Assembly (NCBI GenBank): GCA_947074195.1
Contig: CAMTOS010000001.1
Coordinates: 58,507-122,506, forward strand
Direction of reading: 5' to 3'
Length of the DNA: 64,000 nt
Origin: an uncultured Bacteroides sp.
GTDB lineage: Bacteria; Bacteroidota; Bacteroidia; Bacteroidales; Bacteroidaceae
The notes below the pieces were generated by a model. That model did not search any database and had not been told where the DNA came from. It worked only from the letters and a program-made list of their open reading frames with translations. Shown one piece after another: positions 10,266 to 19,747 of this stretch (its first letter is position 1; each line of letters begins with the position of its first letter). The translations under genes were made by a program, and so were the position numbers.

Positions 10266-13200
10266 TTATCTTGCCATAAGTTTAACAGAAACTTTAGAAG
10301 AAGCATCATTTACAACAACAATATACATACCTTCCGGCATCTCGAATGAGTGATCAGAAGATGAAGCTGACATTGCTACTTTTACACCATCAACAGTGTA
10401 TACTTCAACTGCAACATCAGTCATGTTATTTACAAAAATCTTGCCTTCTGAGTAATATACGAATGGATCAAGTTTATCTTTCGAAGAAACAATACCTTCA
10501 ATACCTGTACCGGCACCATATTCAATAGCACCCAATGTAAGGTTTTCTTCAGGACGTAAGTTTCCAAAGAAATCATGTTCATTTTCTTCTACCAATTTTA
10601 CGCCAACATTAAGTTGAGAAGAAGCAGGAGTCCAGTCACATTCCCAGATAGGATCAGAAATATAGCCAATAGCATAAGATGGGTTTTCGAATACTCCTGA
10701 TTCAGAAAGATCTGTTATTGTATTCTCATTTCCGTAAAGAGGAGTAAATGTTCCCGGAAGTAAGTCATCAGCACCACCATTATAAGCATTAGCACCCATA
10801 CATACTTTACCTTCTCTACCATCTGTTTCAAAATAGATGTTGTTACGACCGGTATTTGAACATTCATTATTCCAGATTACTGAATTTTCTAAAGAACCAC
10901 CACCGTTACGACCGCGGAAATATATACCTGCTCCCGATGCAAAGTTTTGTGTTCCGTCAGCAACATAAGAAATAGATTTATTATTTACTATTGTACAGAA
11001 CTGTACCTGTGAATTAGAGTTTTCATTTACATAGATACCACTACCACGAGTTGCAATATTATTGTAAATAAGGCAATTAATAATTTTACCACCAGTAACT
11101 TTCAAACCTCCTGCATGATTATTAACACCAGAAGTACCAAAGTTACGGTTATTACGTACAACGCAGTTAGAGATTACAGAACCTAAGCGAGGAGCAGTAG
11201 CACCAGCGCCATAAGTAGCACCTGTATTAGTAGCATCCATCAGATTGTCTTCAATCAAACAACGATCAATTGTACTATTATATTCGGCAACTGCACCACA
11301 AACATATGCTGAAGCAGAGCCAGAACCTGTAACAAGATTCTTACGGATTACAGAGTTTCTCAATACTGACGGAAGCGCATTTGCATCATTTTCACCAACA
11401 CGTACACCAGCGCCAGAATCAACTGCACCCTGACGGCCACCCTGAATTACAACACCATCAACATAGATACCACCATTCATTTTCAATACAGTGCCTACAA
11501 TTGACAAGTTTTGCATCTGACCATCAAATACTGTCTGATAAGTAAATTCCCATGGTTCCACAATACCATTACCATCTAAATCTTCTTTAGCACGTTCATC
11601 AGTTGAAGTTTCAGTTCCTTCGAAACCACCATACCATTTAACGCCTGCATCAACAAACTCAAGTGGTTGATAAATTTCGAACCAGTCACCGATCAACCAT
11701 ACTTCATCACCTTCGCCAAGTGGTGAAGGCCACATGTTATCACGTACAAATTCATCAAACGGAACACCTACTGTAGTCAGGTTAATGATTGTTTCACCTT
11801 GTTGAGCATTTCTCGACCATGTAATATCACTACCCTTTTCACTAATCAGATAGCGAGTCAGATAATATTTAAAATTAGCAGTAAGAGTTACATTTCTTTC
11901 AGGCATTGTAAAGTCGAATGAAGCTTCTTTTGAAACAATGTTTCCATTTTCATCAGACCAGTATGCAAATAAATAATCGGTATTAGGAGTTGCAGTCAAA
12001 GAAATAACTGCATCTGTAAAATATGTACCTGATTTATCTACAGATGCACTACCATTTTCACCTGCAATTACAGTTAATGTAAATTCCTGAGCTGCTTCAA
12101 AGTTTGCTGTAAGAGTTACAGAAGCATCAGTCATCACATATTGGAAATCCTTTAAAGTCGATACAATTGTACCATTTACAGTCCAGCTTTTCAACATATA
12201 GCCATCAGCAGGAGTAGAAGTAATATCGATACCTTCGCCAATAAAGTACTGACCATTCTTATCAGTAGAAGTTGTACCATTTACACCTTCCGCTACCGTC
12301 AGCGTTGGTTTTGCTGGTGCAGCATATGAACTTTCCAGAGCACCAAGATCAATAACTTCCTGCTGGATACGTGTATTTCCTGCTAAATCAAGAGATGAAG
12401 AAGTAGCATAATGTGTATTCAGGAAATAAGAATTATTACCCATACCAATAGTAGCATAAGGTTTGTTCATTAATTCCCAGTTAGTTGCCAAAAGCGCAGC
12501 AGTCTGAGTCATATCTCTTCCAACAAATGCAGAAGGTGAAACAAAACCAGCGGCAGTATTATCTGCAGAAGGATAATTATCTGCTGAAATGATAGCAGAT
12601 CCTAATGAACCATTGTAATTACAGTTTTTAATTTCGGCTGCTACATCACCTACAAAAGCAACCGGCTCACCAGAAGCATCTGTATTACCACGAACAATCG
12701 TATTATAAACTTTAGCATCAGCAACTACCGATACTCCGCCAAAGCCACCATCTTTACTTGCCTTATTATTAACAACAGTGTTATTTACCAATAAGCCCTG
12801 TGCTGCAATTGCCTGATTGCCCGGTTCATTATTATACAATAAACAGTTTACAATCTGATGATTTGGAGAATTAGTTCCAATTACATCAATAGCAGGTTTA
12901 TTGTTTACATAGATATTGTTTGATAAATAAGAAGTACCATTATTATAAACAAAATTGATACGATGTGACGATTCATTACCTACATATAAACATCCTTCTA
13001 CTACAGCAGTACTTGTTGCAGTAGTTGGAGATACCTGTGTGATATTCTGTGCAGCAAGCACATTTTCACTGAACAAACAGTTTTTAAGTGTACCAGGACC
13101 ATGAGAGCCAGAAACATATAAGTTTACTAATGGCTGTGTCATTGTTGAAGCACCTGTATTATTTGCCCAGATACAGTTTTGAACAGTTACATTATCACGA

Positions 13201-13667
13201 ATCTGAAAACCACCAATGGTTTCGGCAGTCATATTTTTAAAAGAGAAACCATCAATTACGATTCCATTTGCGACAGGCAAAGAAGCACATTGAAAACCAT
13301 TGCCACTACCTAATCCAAACTGAATGATCGTTTCATTAGAATAATCCCATGGATTTGTTCCTTTTACACGCTGACCTATAGACGTTTCATCACCATTAAA
13401 ACCACCATAAAGAGATACTCCACCTAATGAAGTATTGTTCCATGAAGTTCCCCATGCACCAACATATGTACCTTTCTGTACCCATACAGCACCATGGCCA
13501 CCTTCTTTGGCAACAGGAATTGCTTCTGCAACAGTAGCTTTGGCATTAGCCCAGCTCAGACCATCATTAGAATCACTTCCCCCATCGGCGGCTGGTTTAA
13601 CATAAACCTGAGCACTCGCAAAAAGCGTACAGGCACATGCCAACAATGAAAAAGTAAGTTTTTTCAT
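10266..13667 (-). CDS. Secreted parallel beta-helix protein with two beta-helix modules flanking InlB-type repeats and a T9SS-like tail; function unknown
   Basis: Two modules of the DGLSWANAKATVAEAI...VWVQKGTY...GGFNGDETS and GGFEGTETSTDERA type; repeats ENGSASVDKSGTYFTDAVISLTATPNTDYLFAYWSDENGN; C-terminal GMYIVVVNDASSKVSVKLMAR. Confidence 0.8.
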   Translation of the reverse strand: MKKLTFSLLACACTLFASAQVYVKPAADGGSDSNDGLSWANAKATVAEAIPVAKEGGHGAVWVQKGTYVGAWGTSWNNTSLGGVSLYGGFNGDETSIGQRVKGTNPWDYSNETIIQFGLGSGNGFQCASLPVANGIVIDGFSFKNMTAETIGGFQIRDNVTVQNCIWANNTGASTMTQPLVNLYVSGSHGPGTLKNCLFSENVLAAQNITQVSPTTATSTAVVEGCLYVGNESSHRINFVYNNGTSYLSNNIYVNNKPAIDVIGTNSPNHQIVNCLLYNNEPGNQAIAAQGLLVNNTVVNNKASKDGGFGGVSVVADAKVYNTIVRGNTDASGEPVAFVGDVAAEIKNCNYNGSLGSAIISADNYPSADNTAAGFVSPSAFVGRDMTQTAALLATNWELMNKPYATIGMGNNSYFLNTHYATSSSLDLAGNTRIQQEVIDLGALESSYAAPAKPTLTVAEGVNGTTSTDKNGQYFIGEGIDITSTPADGYMLKSWTVNGTIVSTLKDFQYVMTDASVTLTANFEAAQEFTLTVIAGENGSASVDKSGTYFTDAVISLTATPNTDYLFAYWSDENGNIVSKEASFDFTMPERNVTLTANFKYYLTRYLISEKGSDITWSRNAQQGETIINLTTVGVPFDEFVRDNMWPSPLGEGDEVWLIGDWFEIYQPLEFVDAGVKWYGGFEGTETSTDERAKEDLDGNGIVEPWEFTYQTVFDGQMQNLSIVGTVLKMNGGIYVDGVVIQGGRQGAVDSGAGVRVGENDANALPSVLRNSVIRKNLVTGSGSASAYVCGAVAEYNSTIDRCLIEDNLMDATNTGATYGAGATAPRLGSVISNCVVRNNRNFGTSGVNNHAGGLKVTGGKIINCLIYNNIATRGSGIYVNENSNSQVQFCTIVNNKSISYVADGTQNFASGAGIYFRGRNGGGSLENSVIWNNECSNTGRNNIYFETDGREGKVCMGANAYNGGADDLLPGTFTPLYGNENTITDLSESGVFENPSYAIGYISDPIWECDWTPASSQLNVGVKLVEENEHDFFGNLRPEENLTLGAIEYGAGTGIEGIVSSKDKLDPFVYYSEGKIFVNNMTDVAVEVYTVDGVKVAMSASSSDHSFEMPEGMYIVVVNDASSKVSVKLMAR

Positions 13668-13706
13668 AAGTATTAATTTTAAACAGTTAATATATTTATT
13701 AAAGAA

Positions 13707-15401
13707 TTAGTATCCCGGATTCTGAGTAATGATAACACCCACATTTTTAGCATCATCAATAGATGTACTCAATATTGGCATCAGGTATCCTTTATTATTT
13801 TGGGCATCAACCTCGGTGCGAATTCCTCTTTTATCCAATGCTGCCTTAACTTCAGAATTAAACTGGTTTTGAGCAACAACAGTCTCTGTACGTACTAACT
13901 GGAACCAACGTTTACCTTCTGCACAGAACTCCCAACCATATTCATCGAATACAATTTTCTTAAAATCATCATATGTTGCTGATGCAGGAATAGTAGAAGC
14001 ATAACCTGCACGATTACGAATCATCTGCACATAACGAATTGCATCTGCATTAGGACCGCTATTGGCTTCATTATAAGCTTCAGCATACATCAGATAAACT
14101 TCTGCAAAACGATAAATAGGTGTAATACCCGGAGTTTGTGCACTTTCTTTGCCACCATAATCACGATATTTTCCAATTGCCGGTGCTTTCTTAGAAGATT
14201 GAGTATAAGGAAGAAGTCGTGTTTTTTTCTGACCACCCTCAACATATTCATTTTCAAACTCTGTTACAGCAATGGCTTCACGACGTTCATCTTCAGGGAA
14301 CTTTTTGAAGAATTCTGCATCCATCAAATAATCAGACCAACCTTCACCGCCAACATTCTCTTCAGTAGCAAAATAAGACATACCATAGTTTGCAGCCTGA
14401 TTATTCTCTTTATAGTGATGAAGAGCAAAAATATGCTCATTGCTTTCAGTAGTTTTATTCAGTCGCCATAGTTGTGACCATTTTGTTGTCAGATAATAAT
14501 CGCTGTTACGAATAATATCGTCACACAATTCATAGCAGTCTTTATATTTAGAAGTATCTTTCAAAGGCCATCCAGCCATTGTTAAGTATACATGCGCCAA
14601 AAGTGTTTTTGCTGCCCAGACACTTGGAGTTGAATTATCTTCAGAACGACTTTCGCGAGGAAGTAATTCGACTGCTAATAATAAGTCACGTACAATCATT
14701 TTTTCGTAAACCTCTTTAGTCGGTGTACGTGGAACCATTTGATTAACCGCTTCAATACCATCTACACTTTTTGTATTCAAATGATTGGCAAAGCATGGAA
14801 CATCACCCCAGAAACGTGTCAGATAAAAATAACTCAAAGCACGCATGAAATATGCTTCACCTAAATAAGTCAGTACATCCTGGTCATTATTTATAGCGCC
14901 ACTTTCAATTAAACGTTTACATTCAATTGCATCAAAACGTTCCTGAACCAACAGCGTATCACCAGCAAAAGTGCTTTGGAATTCTTCCTGTGGAATTTGT
15001 TTTACAAGAATGTCTTTGGCCAAAGAACTTGAAGCCTGAACAGTTGTATAAAGAAGCTCCCACATTATCTTAATATCATTATTGGTATAATCCTGAATAT
15101 TCATCTGATCGAAATAAGTCAGACGTGTAACAGATTTCTTTCCATCAATAACATCATCTGCACCAATACTCATGGCCATATTACGGCAATTGAATGCATA
15201 GTTTCCGTTGGCATTAACACCCCCGTCACGAAATGTTTTAAGGATACCATTTGCCAATGATTCAAAACTTGCAGGAGAAGGTACATAATCTTCCTGCGTA
15301 TAAAATGAGATTGGACGCTGATCAAGGTCAACACAAGAGGTAATACCTGCCAAAGCAGATATACCTAAAATTCCTGTTAATAATAATTTATGTAGTTTCA
15401 T
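13707..15401 (-). CDS. SusD/RagB-family glycan-binding lipoprotein
   Basis: Lipobox GITSCVDLDQRP; SusD hallmarks YLGEAYFMRALSYFYLTRFWGDVP and TPIYRFAEVYLMYAEAYNEAN; paired with SusC upstream. Confidence 0.95.
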   Translation of the reverse strand: MKLHKLLLTGILGISALAGITSCVDLDQRPISFYTQEDYVPSPASFESLANGILKTFRDGGVNANGNYAFNCRNMAMSIGADDVIDGKKSVTRLTYFDQMNIQDYTNNDIKIMWELLYTTVQASSSLAKDILVKQIPQEEFQSTFAGDTLLVQERFDAIECKRLIESGAINNDQDVLTYLGEAYFMRALSYFYLTRFWGDVPCFANHLNTKSVDGIEAVNQMVPRTPTKEVYEKMIVRDLLLAVELLPRESRSEDNSTPSVWAAKTLLAHVYLTMAGWPLKDTSKYKDCYELCDDIIRNSDYYLTTKWSQLWRLNKTTESNEHIFALHHYKENNQAANYGMSYFATEENVGGEGWSDYLMDAEFFKKFPEDERREAIAVTEFENEYVEGGQKKTRLLPYTQSSKKAPAIGKYRDYGGKESAQTPGITPIYRFAEVYLMYAEAYNEANSGPNADAIRYVQMIRNRAGYASTIPASATYDDFKKIVFDEYGWEFCAEGKRWFQLVRTETVVAQNQFNSEVKAALDKRGIRTEVDAQNNKGYLMPILSTSIDDAKNVGVIITQNPGY

Positions 15402-15423
15402 AATCCAAGTTGTGTTAAAGGTT

Positions 15424-18400
15424 TTAGAAGGTTATTGTCATACCGAAAATAAAGTTTCTGCCATTTGGATAGTATCCCCAATCCGCACCGGGCGTCAAGG
15501 TGTTTTTCAAAGTTACTTCAGGATCAATCCCTTTATATTTTGTCAGGATAAAAGGGTTCTGTGCAGAAGCAAACAATCGCAGATTGTGAATTGTAGCCTG
15601 TTGCATCCATGGAAATTTGAAGTTATATCCAAGAGTAAGGGTCTTAACCTTAATGAAGTTTCCTTTCTCAACATGTCTTGATGATATTCCTTTGTCACTG
15701 CTTTTTCCCTGGAAACTTGGGATATTTGTATTTTGATTAGCAGGAGTCCAGCGATTCAACCATTCCGGATTTGCCGAAACACGGCTATCTACAACTGTCA
15801 ACCAGTCATTATTATTATAAATATCAAAGCCGTGGAAACCAGTTAAGAATACAGAGAAATCAAAGTTTAAGAAGTTGAATGTATTTGTCCATCCCCAGTT
15901 GAAAGTTGGCTGTCCGCAACCAATAACTGTACGGTCTTTATCTGGTGTAATTTGTCCGTCACCGTCAAGATCCACATATTTATAGTCGCCCGGATTAGTA
16001 CCTGCAGGAGCATTAGCAATATCATCAGTTCCCCAGATGCCATCGTTAATGTATCCCCACATGGTACCAATTTTTTCGCCAACGATATAGCGATATGCTG
16101 TATTTTCAAAATTTCCGCTAAGTTCCATGAACTGTTTAATTCCGTCGATACGTTTAATGATACCTTCATTATGAGACAGAATCACATCTGTATGCCATCT
16201 GAAATTTCTATTATCAATAACATCTGCACCAAGCGTTACTTCAATACCGCGGTTACGGATAGTTGCGGCATTAATTAATTCGTTAGTAAAACCTGTTGTT
16301 GCCGGAAGCGTAACTTCAAGGATTACATCCTTACTCAACTTATTGTATAAATCTACTGAAGCAGTGAAGCGGTTATTCATAAAACCGAAATCCAGACCGA
16401 TATTGTACTGGGTTGTACTCTCCCACTTCAGGTTAGGATTAGCACGTCTTGTACCCGACAGAGAAATGTTTCCTTTATTATCTACACTTTGAGAAATCAT
16501 CGAGTAAGCCGAATATGCAGGAACAGCCTGATTACCTGTAACACCATATCCAAGTCTTAATTTAGCCTGGCTTAACCAGTCTACACCATACAGAAAACCT
16601 TCTTTTTGCGCATCCCATGCCAATGCTACCGATGGGAAACCATACCATTGATTGCCTTTTGCCAAACGAGATGAACCATCATAACGGTAAGAAGCAGTAA
16701 TCATATAGCGGTTTAACAGAACGTAGTTAACACGTCCCATGAAAGACATCATTGTCGTTTTAATACGATTTGATGATGGTGTATCAACCGTCTGAGCCAG
16801 ACCCATATTATTAAAGTTGATATTATCATCAAAAAGATTGCGCACAGTTATACCACTTGTAAATGTTGTGTTGTAAGACTGTTCGAATACAGCTGTAGCA
16901 TTAATACGATGTTTTTCATTGAATTCATTGATATAAGACAATACATTTGTATTCAGGAATCCATAGGAGTTGCTATTGCTGACTGTTGCAGAGGTATATC
17001 CATTTTGAGAAGGATGTGCAGGATAAGATTCTGCTGTATTTGCACTCTGATTATTAGTATTACCAAGATTAAAAGAGATTGATGAACGGAACGTTAATCC
17101 TTTCATGATATTAAAATCAGTATAAGCCTGGAAATATGAATTATAAGTATATCCATCACTTTCTACTTCATTGATCTTACGCATTGGATTCGGCTCACGC
17201 GACAAATCATTGTATTTGCCTTCTTCATCTTTCATGTCAAGGAAACGAGGGAACATCAAAGCACGGTTCAATACATTCAGATTCTGACCAAAGTTAGGAC
17301 CTGAATTTTTACGATAGAAACCCCAAAGAGTTGCTCCCGCTTTCCACCATGAACGAATTTCTGTATCAACTTTTGCACGATAATTGGCACGTGTTCCTTC
17401 AGAGTTTCTAACAATACCTTCGTCAAGATTGAAACTTGCCGAAACCAGGTATTGAGTTTTATCACTACTACCCGATACAGAGATTTCATGCATTTGCTCT
17501 ATGGCATTGCGGAAAGTACCGTTAAGATAATCAAAACCGCCTTCTCCTCTTTCATATGCAGCAATTTCTGAATCTGTGAAATAGCGACCTACAGTATATG
17601 GAGGTATTCCATAAACTTCTTCCATATAGCTGTTTTGCAGACGTGCATTATCGGCCGCAGAAAGCTGAGTTGGTAATTTTCCAGGAGTTTTCAGATTAAC
17701 ATAGCCGCTATAAGTAACTCGTGTTGTCCCTTTTTGCGCACGTTTTGTAGTCACAAGAAGAACACCATTTGCACCACGCGAACCATATACTGCAGTTGCC
17801 GATGCATCTTTCAGCACTTCAATCGATTCGATGTCTGATGGATTCAAAGCTGATAGCTCACCACCAATAAAACCATCGATAACAACCAGCGGACCACCAT
17901 CACCTGAAATAGAGTTTACACCACGAACACGAATTGTGCTACCTGAACCCGGCTGGCCCGAAGATGAAACGATTGATACACCGGCCATACGACCTTGTAG
18001 CGCATCGGTTACATTAGATGTTGGCATTGTTTTTAAAGCATCTTCAGCTTTAACTGATGATACTGATCCTGTAAGGTCACTTTTACGCTGAACGCCGTAA
18101 CCTACTACCACAACTTCATCAAGCTGTTTTGAATCTTCTTCGAGAGTAATTGAAAAAGATGTACGACCATTTACAGGAACTTCCTGCGTACGATAACCAA
18201 TATAAGATATGCTGATCTTTCCATTTGATGGTATATTAGGAAGAGTAAAGTTACCATCAAAATCGGTAATTGTTCCTACACCGGTACTACCTTCAAGTAT
18301 TACAGATGCACCAATTACCGGTTCTTTATGTACATCAAGTACAGTACCTGATATCGTTAGATTTTGAGCAAATGTTATTGTGGAAATTAAGAATAAACAT

Positions 18401-18477
18401 AACATTCCGACCAAACGCCCTTTCATGGATGTTTTAGGTGTTTTCATATTCGTTAAATAGGTTGATTTTATTTTCAT
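15424..18477 (-). CDS. SusC/RagA-family TonB-linked outer membrane transporter
   Basis: CarboxypepD_reg-like N-terminus (ISGTVLDVHKEPVIGASVILEGSTGVGTITDFDGNFTL), plug LDEVVVVGYGVQRKSDLTGSVSSV, DASATAVYGSRGANGVLLVTTK. Confidence 0.96.
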   Translation of the reverse strand: MKIKSTYLTNMKTPKTSMKGRLVGMLCLFLISTITFAQNLTISGTVLDVHKEPVIGASVILEGSTGVGTITDFDGNFTLPNIPSNGKISISYIGYRTQEVPVNGRTSFSITLEEDSKQLDEVVVVGYGVQRKSDLTGSVSSVKAEDALKTMPTSNVTDALQGRMAGVSIVSSSGQPGSGSTIRVRGVNSISGDGGPLVVIDGFIGGELSALNPSDIESIEVLKDASATAVYGSRGANGVLLVTTKRAQKGTTRVTYSGYVNLKTPGKLPTQLSAADNARLQNSYMEEVYGIPPYTVGRYFTDSEIAAYERGEGGFDYLNGTFRNAIEQMHEISVSGSSDKTQYLVSASFNLDEGIVRNSEGTRANYRAKVDTEIRSWWKAGATLWGFYRKNSGPNFGQNLNVLNRALMFPRFLDMKDEEGKYNDLSREPNPMRKINEVESDGYTYNSYFQAYTDFNIMKGLTFRSSISFNLGNTNNQSANTAESYPAHPSQNGYTSATVSNSNSYGFLNTNVLSYINEFNEKHRINATAVFEQSYNTTFTSGITVRNLFDDNINFNNMGLAQTVDTPSSNRIKTTMMSFMGRVNYVLLNRYMITASYRYDGSSRLAKGNQWYGFPSVALAWDAQKEGFLYGVDWLSQAKLRLGYGVTGNQAVPAYSAYSMISQSVDNKGNISLSGTRRANPNLKWESTTQYNIGLDFGFMNNRFTASVDLYNKLSKDVILEVTLPATTGFTNELINAATIRNRGIEVTLGADVIDNRNFRWHTDVILSHNEGIIKRIDGIKQFMELSGNFENTAYRYIVGEKIGTMWGYINDGIWGTDDIANAPAGTNPGDYKYVDLDGDGQITPDKDRTVIGCGQPTFNWGWTNTFNFLNFDFSVFLTGFHGFDIYNNNDWLTVVDSRVSANPEWLNRWTPANQNTNIPSFQGKSSDKGISSRHVEKGNFIKVKTLTLGYNFKFPWMQQATIHNLRLFASAQNPFILTKYKGIDPEVTLKNTLTPGADWGYYPNGRNFIFGMTITF

Positions 18478-18508
18478 TTTATTTTAAAGTCAGTAGTTTA
18501 GTTCAGTG

Positions 18509-19621
18509 TTATTCGATATCGCGCATACAACGTACAGAAAAACCTGCCAATTTAGAATTACCACCGGTTGATTCTTCAAATTCTTTACTGTCGGTAACAA
18601 ATTCATTACTATTGAATGATAGAGTCACGAAGTAAGAGATATCTTTAATGACACCTTCTACCGCATCGCTGCTCCAGAAATAAGCTTTTTCGCCAATTGA
18701 ATTGTAAACACCTCTTTCTGTTCTGTAACCTGCAGGACGTGCGCTGAAACCAGATGTATTGTTGGTTGACATATTCCAGCCGATTGTTCCGGGCATATCA
18801 CATTCCAGCCATAAAGAGTTATCGGCCAATGATTTTGCAATTACGTTATCCTGAACACCTTCATGACCATATAAATGGTTTATCAAATGATTTTTCAATG
18901 TATTCCAGTCAGATACTGAAGGAACTCTCCAGCCTTCCGGAGCAAGAACCAAATCACCTGTTCCTGCAGGAATACGTCGATTTACTGCACGCCAGTTATA
19001 AAGATTGCCATAGTTAGACAGATTTTCATCTGAATTGCTGTAATAGCAATATGCACCATTATTATTAGCTCCCTGCCATGCACCATTTGCTGTGATTTTC
19101 TGAATCGAGGTACCATCATTATATTTAGTAGTACGAAGGTTCTCCACCATCCATTCTTGCTTACCGATGATAACAGTTTTATAAACATTACCTTCAACAT
19201 CCTGAAGTGAGCTTTCAAGAAGAGGAGTTTTGAAACTAAATACAGCACTATATATTACACCTTCGCTGTTTTTTGCAAAACCTCTTACTCCATAGATAGT
19301 ACCCGGGTTCAGGTTTTCCATTTTCAATGAGAAAGTTCCGTCACCTTTTCCTGCATCAACTATAACAATATGGTTATCCCATTCTTTGCTGTCATAAATA
19401 ATACCACGTTCAGTAATTTTAGAAGAGTTGTTAAGATCAACATGTACAACACATTCAGCAGAATTGGAAGTCACATTTAAGACCTCAGATACAGCTACAC
19501 GATGTACTTCGATTTTATCTTCACATCCTGTAATCAGAAGGAAAGAAATACAGAATAATAATAGAATTGATTTATTCAATAATTTAGTTTTCATATTAAT
19601 AGATTTCATTAAAATTTTCAT
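18509..19621 (-). CDS. Fibrobacter succinogenes major paralogous (FISUMP) domain lipoprotein
   Basis: Lipobox LLITGCEDK; DVEGNVYKTVIIGKQEWMVENLRTTKYNDGTSIQ...GAYCYYSNSDENLSNYGNLYNWRAV...GWRVPSVSDWNTLKNHL; ends GFSVRCMRD. Confidence 0.88.
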   Translation of the reverse strand: MKILMKSINMKTKLLNKSILLLFCISFLLITGCEDKIEVHRVAVSEVLNVTSNSAECVVHVDLNNSSKITERGIIYDSKEWDNHIVIVDAGKGDGTFSLKMENLNPGTIYGVRGFAKNSEGVIYSAVFSFKTPLLESSLQDVEGNVYKTVIIGKQEWMVENLRTTKYNDGTSIQKITANGAWQGANNNGAYCYYSNSDENLSNYGNLYNWRAVNRRIPAGTGDLVLAPEGWRVPSVSDWNTLKNHLINHLYGHEGVQDNVIAKSLADNSLWLECDMPGTIGWNMSTNNTSGFSARPAGYRTERGVYNSIGEKAYFWSSDAVEGVIKDISYFVTLSFNSNEFVTDSKEFEESTGGNSKLAGFSVRCMRDIE

Positions 19622-19654
19622 TTGTATTACCAGGTAGTAGTTTCATTTCACAGA

Positions 19655-19721
19655 CAAATGTATGATAGAATTGTAATCAGAAATAATACAAATCATACAT
19701 AAAACGTCTATTATTGTACAT
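19655..19721 (-). promoter_or_regulatory. Putative promoter and HTCS-type operator upstream of the FISUMP-SusC-SusD genes
   Basis: -7-like TACATTTG (minus, 19655-19662); direct repeat ATACAT (19695) and GTACAT (19716), exactly 21 bp apart. The core TACATAAAACGTCTATTATTGT closely matches the site at 22984-23010. Confidence 0.55.
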
Positions 19722-19747
19722 CACAGATTTTATGTTGTATTTGTATT

